DNA from: Anaerococcus sp.
Lineage (GTDB): Bacteria > Bacillota > Clostridia > Tissierellales > Peptoniphilaceae
Reading direction: 5' to 3'
Assembly (NCBI GenBank): GCA_030532385.1
Contig: JAUNLG010000001.1
Location: 62,001-126,000 of the forward strand
DNA: 64,000 bases
Shown here: positions 27,875-37,364 of the stretch, piece by piece
Layout of the letters: every line of letters starts with the position of its first letter
Numbering within the stretch: position 1 is the stretch's first letter
Made by a program: the position numbers and the translations under genes
Notes under the pieces: model-generated
Told to the model about the DNA's origin: nothing
Database searches by the model: none
Seen by the model: only the letters and a program-made list of their open reading frames with translations

Positions 27875-27903
27875 ATTCTACAAAGAAAGGGTTTTTTAGT
27901 AAA
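27875..27903 (-). promoter_or_regulatory. Promoter of the glycoside hydrolase operon
   Basis: Minus strand TTTACT (27898-27903), 17-bp spacer, TAGAAT (27875-27880), followed by AGGAGG and the ATG at 27857. No local regulator gene accompanies the operon. Confidence 0.5.
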
Positions 27904-28034
27904 GGGATGTAAACAAAGACTTTATTATGACCTGAAATTTTTATTTTGAAATAAATATTTATATATAATTTTCCCTACTTTAAAGATAGGTCTTCTTATG
28001 TTATAATCTAAATATTCATAAGATAGGGGGTAGT

Positions 28035-29399
28035 ATGAATATTATAATTGTAGGAGCTGGTAAAATTGGTTCATACCTGACCAACCAGCTAGCAGAAGAA
28101 AACCACAACATCCTAGTTATAGAAAAAGACAAGGATGTTTTAGATAGATTATTATCATTAAATGATGTAATGGGCATTCTTGGAGACGGAACTGACCCAA
28201 ATATCCTAAGAGAGGCTGATGTTAGCTCATGCGATATCTTTGTAGCCCTTGCCCTAGAAGATGACACCAATATTATAGCCACTGTTATGGCCAAAAACCT
28301 TGGGGCCAGATACACCATAGCCCGTGTTAGGGAGCCAAAATATATAGATGACCTAGCCTTTATGAGAGCCTGCATAGGGGTAGATAATATAATAAATCCA
28401 GAATACTATGCAGCCAAAGAAATCCAAAGGACCCTTAAGTATCCTAAAAGCCACAGCGTAGACTCCTTCCTCCACGGTAGGGTAAATATGATCCAACTAG
28501 AGATAGATAAGGATTCAGACATGCTAAATAAGTCCCTAAAAGACTTAAGTATGGAAGGACTTTTGGATAAGGCTCTAATATGTATAGCCAAGTATAAGGA
28601 TGAGATCTTTATACCAGATGGGGACCATGTCTTAAAAGAAGGAGAGTTTATCCACCTGGCTGGGGATAGGATGACCCTAAATGGAATTTACAGGAGAGAA
28701 GTTGGCATAGCTGATGAGATAAAAAAAGTTATGATCATAGGAGCAAGTAGGATAGCCCACTACCTAACCCACCTTCTTCTTGAAAGAAACTTTGAAGTTA
28801 CAGTAATAGAAATAGATAAGGATAAGGCTATCGCTATCCAAGAGGCCTTCCCAAAGGCTGTCGTTATCAATACAGATGGGGCTGACCCAGAGGTCTTGGC
28901 AGAAGAGAGGATAACAAACTTTGATGCCCTCATCTCACTTACGGGGGCTGACCAGGAAAACATCCTAATATCCCTAGTTGCTAAAAAACTTGGGGTTAGC
29001 AACACTATAACCAAGGTAGATAATACCCAACTGCTTAAGCTAACAGGCATCCTAGATATGGATGATACTATTACTAGTAAAAGGGCTGCCAGCGACTTTG
29101 TCCTAAGACTTGTTAGAAGTAAAGAAAATTCTAATGGATTTTCTATCAAAAACCTCTACAGGCTTGAAGATGAGCATGTAGAAGCTATCGAATTTAATAT
29201 AATAGAAGATTCAAAAATTATAGGCAAAAAACTAAAAGACCTTCCTATAAAAGATGATGTCCTAGTAGCCTATATCCAAGATGGGTCCTATGGGTCTATT
29301 GCTGTAGCCAATGGTAATTCTACAATCAAAGTTGGCGATAGGGTCCTTGTCATGACAACCCTAAAGAACTTATCTGAAATAGATGATATATTGGAGTAA
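28035..29399 (+). CDS. trkA: Trk potassium uptake regulatory subunit TrkA
   Basis: Peripheral NAD-binding gate of the TrkH potassium channel. The 454-residue protein has two RCK units: Rossmann motifs at IIIVGAGKIGSYL (residues 3-15) and VMIIGASRIAHYL (about 233-245), each followed by a TrkA-C domain. This two-repeat form is the usual bacterial arrangement. TrkH follows 3 nt downstream. A TATAAT at 28002-28007 is the probable -10. Confidence 0.95.
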   Translation: MNIIIVGAGKIGSYLTNQLAEENHNILVIEKDKDVLDRLLSLNDVMGILGDGTDPNILREADVSSCDIFVALALEDDTNIIATVMAKNLGARYTIARVREPKYIDDLAFMRACIGVDNIINPEYYAAKEIQRTLKYPKSHSVDSFLHGRVNMIQLEIDKDSDMLNKSLKDLSMEGLLDKALICIAKYKDEIFIPDGDHVLKEGEFIHLAGDRMTLNGIYRREVGIADEIKKVMIIGASRIAHYLTHLLLERNFEVTVIEIDKDKAIAIQEAFPKAVVINTDGADPEVLAEERITNFDALISLTGADQENILISLVAKKLGVSNTITKVDNTQLLKLTGILDMDDTITSKRAASDFVLRLVRSKENSNGFSIKNLYRLEDEHVEAIEFNIIEDSKIIGKKLKDLPIKDDVLVAYIQDGSYGSIAVANGNSTIKVGDRVLVMTTLKNLSEIDDILE

Positions 29400-29402
29400 G
29401 AA

Positions 29403-30869
29403 ATGAATACTAGTATTATAAAATATGTAGTAGGAAGGCTTTTGATAATCCTTGCAGGACTAATGGTCCTTCCCCTCCTAGTTTCCCTAATCTATAGAGA
29501 AGAATTTACCCATATGCTATCATTTATTATCCCTATCCTAGTCTCCTTAGGCCTTGGATTTTTCCTAGAAAAAAGAGGAGATGGGACAGGGGACTTTTAC
29601 ATAAAAGAAGCCATGTTTATAGTAGCAGCAGGTTGGATAATATTTTCAGTCTTTGGGGCCTTTCCCCTTATCCTAACACCTGATGAGTATCCAACTATAA
29701 TAGATGCCCTATTTGAAATGGTATCAGGCTTTACAACTACCGGGGCTTCTGTGGCAAGAAATATAGAAATCCTCCCCCACTCTATAGTATTTTGGAGGAG
29801 CCTTTCCCACCTGGTAGGCGGCATGGGAATCCTTGTCTTTACCCTAGCCATCCTACCTAAGACCAATAGGCACTCATCTTTAATCATGCAAGCAGAAGTT
29901 CCAGGGCCAACCTTTGGTAAGATAACCTCCAAGCTATCAGATACAGCAAGGGCTCTTTATACCATATATTTGGTAATGACCCTAATTACAACAGTCTTTT
30001 TGCTCTTTGGAGGAATGAATTTATTTGATGCCCTAATCCATGCTATGTCCACTGCTGGAACAGGCGGATTTTCAAATAGGAACCTATCCATAGGCTATTA
30101 TGATTCAAGATATATAGAAGTCATCCTAGGAATCGCCATGTTAGCCTTTGGAGTAAACTTCAACGTCTACTACTACTCAATCTTTAGGTCAATCCGCCAA
30201 GGATCAGACTCAGAAGAGCTAAGGGTCTACCTTGGCATAATCCTAGCTTCAAGCCTTTTGATCTTTATAAATATATTTACCACCTATACTGACAAAGGCT
30301 ATGCCCTATCAAACGCCTTTTTTGCAACAACATCAATTATAACCACAACAGGCTTTGTATCAGCAGACTTTGGAACCTGGCCTTTGTTTTCAAGGCTAGT
30401 AATAATGCTTTTGATGTTTATAGGCGGATGTGCAGGATCGACAGCAGGAGGCCTTAAGGTATCAAGGATAATAATACTTGTAAAAAGGGCCATCAACCAA
30501 GTAAGGCAATCTCAAAACCCTAAAAGAATAACCATGAATAGGCTTGATAAAAAGATGATAGATAAGGAAACAGAAGCCTCAGTAGGAAAATACTTCGCCC
30601 TCTTTGTCCTAATCTTTATCATCCTTATATTTATAGTAGCTATAGATGTAGATAACTTCCAATCAGCCTTTACAACAGTAGCAGGGACCTTCAACAATGT
30701 TGGGCCAAGCATAGGAGAATATGGACCAATCAATAACTTTGCAACCATAGGCAAGCTATCGAAAATCGCCATAATCCTAGCCATGCTAATGGGAAGATTA
30801 GAAATATTCCCAATGCTTTTACTATTGACCCCTCACACCTATAAGTCCCTTAGGGCAAAAGTTAAATAA
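29403..30869 (+). CDS. trkH: Trk potassium transporter TrkH
   Basis: Membrane subunit of the Trk system, 488 residues with about ten membrane segments. The pore-loop repeats are visible as GFTTTGASV, GTGGFSNRN, TTTGFVSADF and TFNNVGPSIG. Such degenerate selectivity filters are typical of TrkH/KtrB. It forms an operon with trkA and ends before a strong bidirectional terminator. Confidence 0.95.
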   Translation: MNTSIIKYVVGRLLIILAGLMVLPLLVSLIYREEFTHMLSFIIPILVSLGLGFFLEKRGDGTGDFYIKEAMFIVAAGWIIFSVFGAFPLILTPDEYPTIIDALFEMVSGFTTTGASVARNIEILPHSIVFWRSLSHLVGGMGILVFTLAILPKTNRHSSLIMQAEVPGPTFGKITSKLSDTARALYTIYLVMTLITTVFLLFGGMNLFDALIHAMSTAGTGGFSNRNLSIGYYDSRYIEVILGIAMLAFGVNFNVYYYSIFRSIRQGSDSEELRVYLGIILASSLLIFINIFTTYTDKGYALSNAFFATTSIITTTGFVSADFGTWPLFSRLVIMLLMFIGGCAGSTAGGLKVSRIIILVKRAINQVRQSQNPKRITMNRLDKKMIDKETEASVGKYFALFVLIFIILIFIVAIDVDNFQSAFTTVAGTFNNVGPSIGEYGPINNFATIGKLSKIAIILAMLMGRLEIFPMLLLLTPHTYKSLRAKVK

Positions 30870-30873
30870 GAGT

Positions 30874-30904
30874 AAAAAAAAAAGCTGGTCTAGCCAGCTT
30901 TTTT
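30874..30904. terminator. Bidirectional terminator between trkH and tkt
   Basis: AGCTGG (30883-30888) and CCAGCT (30894-30899) around a 5-nt loop, with A9 to the left and T6 to the right. It sits between two convergent genes. Confidence 0.85.
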
Positions 30905-30915
30905 GCTTGGAAATT

Positions 30916-32904
30916 TTATTTAAAAAACTTCTTATCTATTTTTTCTTTTATATCTTCTAGGCTAAAGCCAAGTTCTTTTACGACTTCATCTGATTTGCCA
31001 GATAGGCCAAACCTATCTACTCCGATGTTTAAGCCATCAAGGCCTGTAAATTCTGCCCATCCAAAGGTAGATCCCATTTCTATAGAAACTTTCCTTACAT
31101 CTTTTGGCAAGATTTCTTCCTTGTAGGAGTCTTCTTGGTTCCTAAATAGTTCCATTGATGGCATTGATACTACCCTAATCTTTCTACCATCTTCTTCTAG
31201 GGCTTTTGCAGTATCTAGGGCTAGGGCCACTTCTGAACCTGTTGCTATTAGGATTAGGTCAGGATTTTGGGCATCTTTTATGATGTAGGCACCCTTATCG
31301 ATTGTCTCTAGACCTTCTGTTTCTCTAAGATTTCTAACATTTTGACGAGTTAGGGCAAGGATAACTGGACTTTCTTTGCTCTCTAGGGCTATCTTCCAAG
31401 CAAGTCTTGTTTCGTTACCATCACTTGGTCTTAGGACTATGGTATTTGGTATTGCCCTAAGCATAGCTAGTTGTTCAATAGGCTCATGGGTTGGACCATC
31501 CTCACCTACTGCTATTGAATCATGGGTCATAGCATAGGTTAGTGGAAGTTTTGATATGGCTGATAGCCTTATTGCAGCCTTCAAGTAGTCAGTAAAGACA
31601 AAGAAGGTTGATACATGGTGGAAGCTTCCTCCATGAGCTATAATACCATTGCCTATGGCTGCCATTGCAAACTCACGAACTCCATAATAAACATTTCTAC
31701 CTTGAGGATTTTCATCAGAGAAGGCAGATGTGTCTTTTATATTGGTCTTGTTTGATGAGAAAAGGTCAGCTGAGCCGCCCCAGAAGTTCTTGCTAACTTT
31801 GGCAAGGTCTTGGATGATCTCTCCGCTAGATGACCTTGTTGCAATATCTTTCATGGAAGAATCATATTTTCTAACATTATCCATATAATTTTCTGGAAGT
31901 TCTCTATTTAGACCTCTCATAAATTCTTCATAATCACTTGGATAAAGGTTTTTGTAAGAAGCTAAAAGCTCATTCCAAGCTTCTTCTGCTTCTTTTCCCC
32001 TGGCAGAAATTCCTTGGTTAAAGGTATCATAAACTTCATCTGGGATTTCAAAGTCTTCATAATCCCAACCATAAACTTTTTTGGCAGCCTTAAAGTCATC
32101 AGCGCCAATTGGAGCGCCATGGACCTTGTTGGTTCCTTGGTTTTCTGAACCATAGCCAATGATTGTTTTTATCTCAATGATAGTTGGGCCCTTCTTATTC
32201 TCCTTAGCCTTTAGGATAGCCTCATAGATACTAGCAAGGTCGTTGCCATCGCTAACCTTAATATAATTCCAGTTAAGTGCCTTAGCCCTTGTTTCAACAT
32301 CTTCAGAGAAGGACTCATTTAACTTTCCATCTAGGGAAATATCATTTGAATCATATAGGAGGATTAACTTATTTAAGTTAAGGTGGCCTGCAAGGCTCAT
32401 AGCCTCATAGGAAATTCCTTCCATAAGGTCCCCATCTCCGCAAAGAGCGTAGGTATAATGGTCTATTAGGTTTTTATCATCCTTATTGTAGGTACCAGCT
32501 AGGTGTTTTTCTGCCATAGCTTCACCTACAGCTTGGCCTATACCTTGGCCTAAAGGTCCTGTAGTAACTTCAACTCCTTTAGTATGTCCTCTTTCTGGGT
32601 GACCTGGAGTCTTGGATCCTGTTTGCCTAAATTCCTTTAAGTCATCTATATTTAGGTCATAGCCTGAAAGATGCAAGAGGGAATAAAGCATGGATGATCC
32701 ATGGCCTGCTGATAGGATGAACCTATCCCTATCAAACCAGTCAGGATTTTCTGGGTTTGCCTTAAGGATTTTGTTAAATAAAACATAGGCCATAGGAGCT
32801 GCTCCCATTGGTAGGCCTGGGTGTCCTGAATTAGCCTTTTCTATTTGGGCAATAGATAGGGCCCTTATAGCATTTACTGCTAGTTGATCATTTTTAGTAA
32901 ACAT
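30916..32904 (-). CDS. tkt: Transketolase
   Basis: Thiamine-diphosphate enzyme of the non-oxidative pentose phosphate pathway, 662 residues. The N-terminal domain has SAGHGSSMLYSLLHLSGYD and the ThDP motif GDGDLMEGISYEAMSLAGH. The middle domain has THDSIAVGEDGPTHEPIEQ. The length is normal. It lies 98 nt downstream of the transaldolase gene on the same strand, giving a pentose-phosphate pair. Confidence 0.96.
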   Translation of the reverse strand: MFTKNDQLAVNAIRALSIAQIEKANSGHPGLPMGAAPMAYVLFNKILKANPENPDWFDRDRFILSAGHGSSMLYSLLHLSGYDLNIDDLKEFRQTGSKTPGHPERGHTKGVEVTTGPLGQGIGQAVGEAMAEKHLAGTYNKDDKNLIDHYTYALCGDGDLMEGISYEAMSLAGHLNLNKLILLYDSNDISLDGKLNESFSEDVETRAKALNWNYIKVSDGNDLASIYEAILKAKENKKGPTIIEIKTIIGYGSENQGTNKVHGAPIGADDFKAAKKVYGWDYEDFEIPDEVYDTFNQGISARGKEAEEAWNELLASYKNLYPSDYEEFMRGLNRELPENYMDNVRKYDSSMKDIATRSSSGEIIQDLAKVSKNFWGGSADLFSSNKTNIKDTSAFSDENPQGRNVYYGVREFAMAAIGNGIIAHGGSFHHVSTFFVFTDYLKAAIRLSAISKLPLTYAMTHDSIAVGEDGPTHEPIEQLAMLRAIPNTIVLRPSDGNETRLAWKIALESKESPVILALTRQNVRNLRETEGLETIDKGAYIIKDAQNPDLILIATGSEVALALDTAKALEEDGRKIRVVSMPSMELFRNQEDSYKEEILPKDVRKVSIEMGSTFGWAEFTGLDGLNIGVDRFGLSGKSDEVVKELGFSLEDIKEKIDKKFFK

Positions 32905-33002
32905 TAAATCTCCTTTTTAAGTACTTCTACTTATACTTTACTATAAATACCTTATTTTTTAAGGAAAAAAGATCCATAGCCTAGACTACAGACCTTTATT
33001 TC

Positions 33003-33650
33003 TTATTTATTTTCAAAAGATTCCCAGTCTTTGATGAACCTATCGATTCCTTGGCTTGTAAGTGGGTGGGTCCAAAGTTTTTCAAATAAGTTGCCTGGAA
33101 TTGTTGCTATATGAGCTCCTGCTAGGGCTGCATCTTCTAAGTTTCTTATATTTCTAATAGAAGCTGCTATAATTTCACTATCATAGCCGTAGATGTCTAT
33201 AATATCCCTAAGGTCTCTAATAAGCTTAGCTCCATCTTCTCCCATATCATCAATTCTTCCCATAAATGGTGAGATAAAGCTTGCTCCAGCCTTCATAGCC
33301 ATAAGCCCTTGGGAGGCAGAAAAAATTAGGGTACAGTTGGTCTTAATTCCTTCTTTAGATAGGGTATTGATGGCCTTAAGCCCATCTTCAGTCATTGGAA
33401 TTTTGACTACAATATTAGAAGCCCACTTGGCAAGATCTCTTGCTTGATCTATCATACCCTCATAGTCATAGGCTGTTACTTCAGCAGAAATAGGACCTTC
33501 TACAAAAGAAGCTATCTCAGAAACAACCTCCTTAAAGTCCCTACCCTCTTTTTTGATAAGTGATGGGTTGGTAGTAACCCCATCACAAAGACCAAGATCA
33601 TTAATCCTTTTGATCTCACTAACGTTTGCAGTATCTAAGAAAAATTTCAT
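33003..33650 (-). CDS. Transaldolase, short (TalC/FSA-like) class
   Basis: Class I aldolase of 215 residues, the short decameric transaldolase type. Landmarks are [24 protein letters not shown], the Schiff-base Lys in [10 protein letters not shown], and the C-terminal [16 protein letters not shown]. The size matches B. subtilis YwjH/Tal and fructose-6-phosphate aldolase, which are hard to separate by sequence. Pairing with transketolase favours transaldolase activity. Confidence 0.92.
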   Translation of the reverse strand: MKFFLDTANVSEIKRINDLGLCDGVTTNPSLIKKEGRDFKEVVSEIASFVEGPISAEVTAYDYEGMIDQARDLAKWASNIVVKIPMTEDGLKAINTLSKEGIKTNCTLIFSASQGLMAMKAGASFISPFMGRIDDMGEDGAKLIRDLRDIIDIYGYDSEIIAASIRNIRNLEDAALAGAHIATIPGNLFEKLWTHPLTSQGIDRFIKDWESFENK

Positions 33651-33784
33651 AGTAAACTCCTTTCTTTACACAAAATTTCTAGAATGTCTTAATAGAAATA
33701 GTTTCCTCTATTACTATTTTATCACATCTAGTAAATAATTTATTAAATATTATTCCTAAATAAATTTATGCTTCCCTTAAGATT

Positions 33785-33816
33785 AAAAAAGATCCCCAAC
33801 CGAGGATCTTTTTTTC
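33785..33816 (-). terminator. Terminator of the mgl-kinase operon
   Basis: AAAAAGATCC pairs with GGATCTTTTT around an 8-nt loop, 4 nt past the kinase stop. The T7 and A6 flanks suit either strand, but the mgl operon is the only unit ending here. Confidence 0.8.
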
Positions 33817-33820
33817 ACCC

Positions 33821-34729
33821 TTACTCTTTATCAAACTTCCTAGCAAGGATCAAGGATCCTTCGGATGGGTTTGTGTATGGGTCTTTTATTTTTATATTAT
33901 AGGAGGAATTTTTTTCTATTTTTTTTATTAGACTATCACCCAGGTTAAAGACTCCACCTGAATATGATACGTCTACCTCGCCCTTAAAGTTTAGTCCTCT
34001 TATAATTGAGTCTATGACTAGGGCTGCTTCTTTTGCTATATCTTCTAAGATCATAGTTGAGTATTTCTCTTCTCTTTTTAGGCCCTCGCCTAAAAGTTTT
34101 GATAGGTCAGCTATTTGATCTCTTTTCATATTTTCTGCCAAATCGATTACTTGCATATCATCTGATATTTCTAATCTTTCTTTGATCATCCCATAAAGGT
34201 CGGTTTTTTCATATCTTCCATCGCTCATTTTTGTGAAGATATTTAAAAGCTTTAGGCCAATATCATAGCCACTTCCCTCATCTCCAAGGAGGGGACCCCA
34301 GCCACCTGAACGCATGGAAGAGCCTTGTTCATCTACTCCATAGCCTATTTGTCCTGTTCCAAGGACTAGGTTTATTCCAGCCTTGGCATTTAAGGATCCT
34401 GCCCAACCATTTACACAATCATTGGCTACCTTAAACCTATCAGACCCTAGGGCTTTTCTTATCCCCTCATCTATATAGGCTTCTGTCGCTGGGTATTGAC
34501 CATAGCCAGGGGAGGCTACAAAGGTAAAGGCTATATCTTCTGGCTTAACGCCTGCTTTTTCTGTTACTTCTTTGACTCCTTCTTTCATAGTTTCAAAGAA
34601 TTCTTCTTTACTTACTTGTTTAGGGTGGATGGTTTTTTGTTTGGATTCATATCTTTTTCCATCTACTTCCAATAAGAAGGCGGTCTTGGTTCCCCCGCCA
34701 TCTACTCCTAAGTATATGTTTTTTTGCAT
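33821..34729 (-). CDS. BadF/BadG-family sugar kinase, N-acetylglucosamine kinase-like
   Basis: ASKHA-fold kinase of 302 residues. The phosphate-1 loop GVDGGGTKT (about 9-17), NDCVNGWAGSL, the phosphate-2 loop LGTGQIGYG and GGWGPLLGDEGSG match bacterial GlcNAc kinases of the BadF/BadG/BcrA/BcrD group. It starts 9 nt after the permease gene and is the last cistron of the sugar ABC operon, so it probably phosphorylates the imported sugar. Exact substrate is not determined; GlcNAc, glucosamine or a related hexose are candidates. Confidence 0.82.
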   Translation of the reverse strand: MQKNIYLGVDGGGTKTAFLLEVDGKRYESKQKTIHPKQVSKEEFFETMKEGVKEVTEKAGVKPEDIAFTFVASPGYGQYPATEAYIDEGIRKALGSDRFKVANDCVNGWAGSLNAKAGINLVLGTGQIGYGVDEQGSSMRSGGWGPLLGDEGSGYDIGLKLLNIFTKMSDGRYEKTDLYGMIKERLEISDDMQVIDLAENMKRDQIADLSKLLGEGLKREEKYSTMILEDIAKEAALVIDSIIRGLNFKGEVDVSYSGGVFNLGDSLIKKIEKNSSYNIKIKDPYTNPSEGSLILARKFDKE

Positions 34730-34738
34730 GCTTTCCCC

Positions 34739-35773
34739 TTATTTTTTCTTTATTCTCTTTCTTGTATCAAGGGCTACTGTTAAAATTATTAGTATTCCTT
34801 TGATTATTATTTGTACATATGAGTTTAATCCTATGTATAAGAGTCCGTAGTTTATTACTTGAAGGATTATTGATCCTAAAACTATACCAGGTATTGTTCC
34901 TATTCCGCCTGAGAAGGATACACCACCTATTAGGCAGGCTTCTATGGCATCTAGGTCATAGCCTTCTCCTGTTGTTGATGTTACTGATCCTAGTCTTGGT
35001 CCTTCCAAAAATCCTGATAGGCCATACATGATTCCTGATATTATAAAGACTATCATGATTGTTTTTGTTACATTGATTCCTGATACTTCTGCCGCTTCTT
35101 GGTTGCCACCTACAGCAAACATATTTTTACCTAAGACAGTTTTATTCCAGATAAACCACATAATTACTGAGGCTATGGCTGCATATATTATTAGGTAAGG
35201 AAATTGTAGGTCTGTTCCTGGTATGGTAAAGCCTCCTCTTACTATTCTTGCATATTTATCATCAAAACCACCTATTGGTTGTGGACCAAATGGGTTTGAT
35301 GCTATGAATAGTTGGAGGATACCAAAGATTGCAAGTTGGACACCTAAGGATGCTATGAAGGCATGAAGTTTAAGATATGCTACTCCAAATCCGTTTATTG
35401 CTCCACAGATACCTCCTATGGCTATGGCTGCCAATAATCCTGTTATGATTGATGGATTTTGGATGCCTGGGAAGAATTTTTGGGCAAAGTCTGGTGATTG
35501 AAGTAGGGCTCCTGCTACTGCTGCTGTAAATCCTACTATCCTTCCTGCTGATAGGTCTGTTCCTGCAAGGATCAATAGACCTCCTGTTCCTAAGGCTATA
35601 AATAGCCTTGTTGATGTTTGTGATAATATATTGATTATATTTCTTGGGTTTGTTATAAATGTTGGGTCTACAATAATAATACCTATAATTAAGGCTGCTA
35701 TTATTATGACCAAAGCATTATTTAATATAAATTCTTTAAAATCGAATGATTTTTTATTACTTGTTGTTTCCAT
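34739..35773 (-). CDS. Sugar ABC transporter permease, MglC/RbsC family
   Basis: Inner-membrane permease of 344 residues with eight to ten hydrophobic segments. Landmarks are LAGTDLSAGRIVGFTAAVAG, GAINGFGVAYLKLHAFIASLG, FAVGGNQEAAEVSGINV and DAIEACLIGGVSFSGGIGTIPG, typical of the galactose/ribose branch. It lies 8 nt after the ATPase gene. The ligand is probably a monosaccharide, with galactose or glucose favoured by similarity to MglC. Confidence 0.9.
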   Translation of the reverse strand: METTSNKKSFDFKEFILNNALVIIIAALIIGIIIVDPTFITNPRNIINILSQTSTRLFIALGTGGLLILAGTDLSAGRIVGFTAAVAGALLQSPDFAQKFFPGIQNPSIITGLLAAIAIGGICGAINGFGVAYLKLHAFIASLGVQLAIFGILQLFIASNPFGPQPIGGFDDKYARIVRGGFTIPGTDLQFPYLIIYAAIASVIMWFIWNKTVLGKNMFAVGGNQEAAEVSGINVTKTIMIVFIISGIMYGLSGFLEGPRLGSVTSTTGEGYDLDAIEACLIGGVSFSGGIGTIPGIVLGSIILQVINYGLLYIGLNSYVQIIIKGILIILTVALDTRKRIKKK

Positions 35774-35781
35774 TTTTTCAC

Positions 35782-37278
35782 CTATACATATTTGGCTTGT
35801 AAGGCCATGATCTTCTCTTGGGTTAGACTTTCATTATTCTCTTCTATCCCTGCTAGTCTACCGTTGCTCATTACCATGATTCTGTTACATACCATTTGTA
35901 ATTCAGCCATCTCAGATGATATAAAGAGGACTGACTTGCCTGTTGATGCAAGTTCTGTTATAAGTTTGTAGATCTCATATTTTGCCCCTACGTCTATACC
36001 ACGGGTTGGTTCATCTAAAAGTAGGATTGATGGGTCTGTCAAAAGCCAGCGGCCTATGATTACCTTTTGTTGGTTTCCACCTGATAGGTTCATTATTTTT
36101 GTATGTTGGCTTGGCGTTTTTACCTTCATTGCCTCTATTACCTTGTCGGTATTTTCCTTAAGGGCCCTATCATTTACTACACCCTTACTGGAATAGTTTC
36201 TAAGGTTTGCTATGGTTGAATTAAATCTTATATCCCCATAAGGGATAATGCCTGTAGCTCTTCTTTCTTCTGTCACTAGGGCAAAGCCATTTTTTATGGC
36301 TTCTCTAGGATTTTTATTATCTACTTCTTTGCCATCTACAAAGACTTGTCCACTTTCTTTCTCTCTTAGACCAAAGATTGTTTCAACTAATTCAGTTCTT
36401 CTTGATCCTACTAGGCCTGCTATACCAAGGACTTCACCTTTTTTTACCTTAAAGCTTACATCTTTTATGGTTGGTTGGTATCTTCCTGTTAGATTTTTTA
36501 CTTCTAACATTATTTCATCTCTTATATACTTATCTGTATGGAAGTTATCATCTCCTAACTCCCTTCCTACCATAAGCCTTATTATCTCATCTGTGGTAAG
36601 GTCTGCTGCAGATTTTTCACTTATGAATTTACCATCACGCATGATAGTTACATAATCGGATATGGATAGGATTTCTTCCATCTTATGGGATATGTAAATA
36701 ATTCCTACTCCTTGGTCCCTTAGCTTGTTTATAATTTCAAATAGTTTGTCTACTTCTGCTTCGGTAAGTGAGCTTGTTGGCTCATCTAATACTAAGATTT
36801 TTGCATCATAGGATACAGCCTTAGCTATCTCTATAAGTTGTCTTTCTGCTACTGAATATTTTCCTATTATTTTTTTAGGGTCAAAGTCAAGTCCTAGCCT
36901 ATCAAAAAGATCTTGGGTTTGCTTATACATCTTCTTGCTATCAACCATTCCATGTTTACTTGGAAAACGGCCTAGCATTATATTTTCTGCCACACTTCTC
37001 ATTGAAACCTGGTTTAGCTCCTGGTGAACCATGGCTACTCCAGAATCTAGGGCATCTTTGGTATCCTTATAAGAGACTTTTTCTCCATCTATATATATGT
37101 CCCCGCTATCTTGCTTATAAATACCAAAGAGGCATTTCATAAGAGTTGACTTGCCTGCACCATTTTCCCCCATTAGGGCATGGACAGTACCTTTCTTTAG
37201 GGTAAAGTCCACCTTATCTAGCGCCTTTACTCCAGGGAATGTCTTGGTTATGGCCCTCATCTCTAATAAATTGTTCAT
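35782..37278 (-). CDS. Sugar ABC transporter ATP-binding protein, MglA/RbsA family
   Basis: Tandem ABC protein of 498 residues. The first domain has an intact Walker A (GENGAGKST) and LSGGQ equivalent KYSVAERQ; the second has the degenerate Walker A GLVGSRRTE and the signature LSGGNQQK with Walker B LLLDEPTRGIDVG. One active and one degenerate nucleotide site is the norm for this family. It lies between the binding protein and permease genes. Confidence 0.92.
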   Translation of the reverse strand: MNNLLEMRAITKTFPGVKALDKVDFTLKKGTVHALMGENGAGKSTLMKCLFGIYKQDSGDIYIDGEKVSYKDTKDALDSGVAMVHQELNQVSMRSVAENIMLGRFPSKHGMVDSKKMYKQTQDLFDRLGLDFDPKKIIGKYSVAERQLIEIAKAVSYDAKILVLDEPTSSLTEAEVDKLFEIINKLRDQGVGIIYISHKMEEILSISDYVTIMRDGKFISEKSAADLTTDEIIRLMVGRELGDDNFHTDKYIRDEIMLEVKNLTGRYQPTIKDVSFKVKKGEVLGIAGLVGSRRTELVETIFGLREKESGQVFVDGKEVDNKNPREAIKNGFALVTEERRATGIIPYGDIRFNSTIANLRNYSSKGVVNDRALKENTDKVIEAMKVKTPSQHTKIMNLSGGNQQKVIIGRWLLTDPSILLLDEPTRGIDVGAKYEIYKLITELASTGKSVLFISSEMAELQMVCNRIMVMSNGRLAGIEENNESLTQEKIMALQAKYV

Positions 37279-37364
37279 AAAGATCCTCTTTTAAATTTTA
37301 AGGGACTTTGACAAAAACTTTGTTAGCTTATGGTAAAGTCCCTATTATTTTTTCCTATATGGTT

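Noticed and set aside
27961..28034. Strong promoter for trkA
   Set aside because: Only a TATAAT at 28002-28007 is convincing; the -35 position reads TTTAAA, so I noted the -10 within the gene entry and did not list a promoter.
30299..30784. Long minus-strand frames opposite trkH
   Set aside because: Composition and lack of motifs show these are antisense shadows of a conserved membrane gene.
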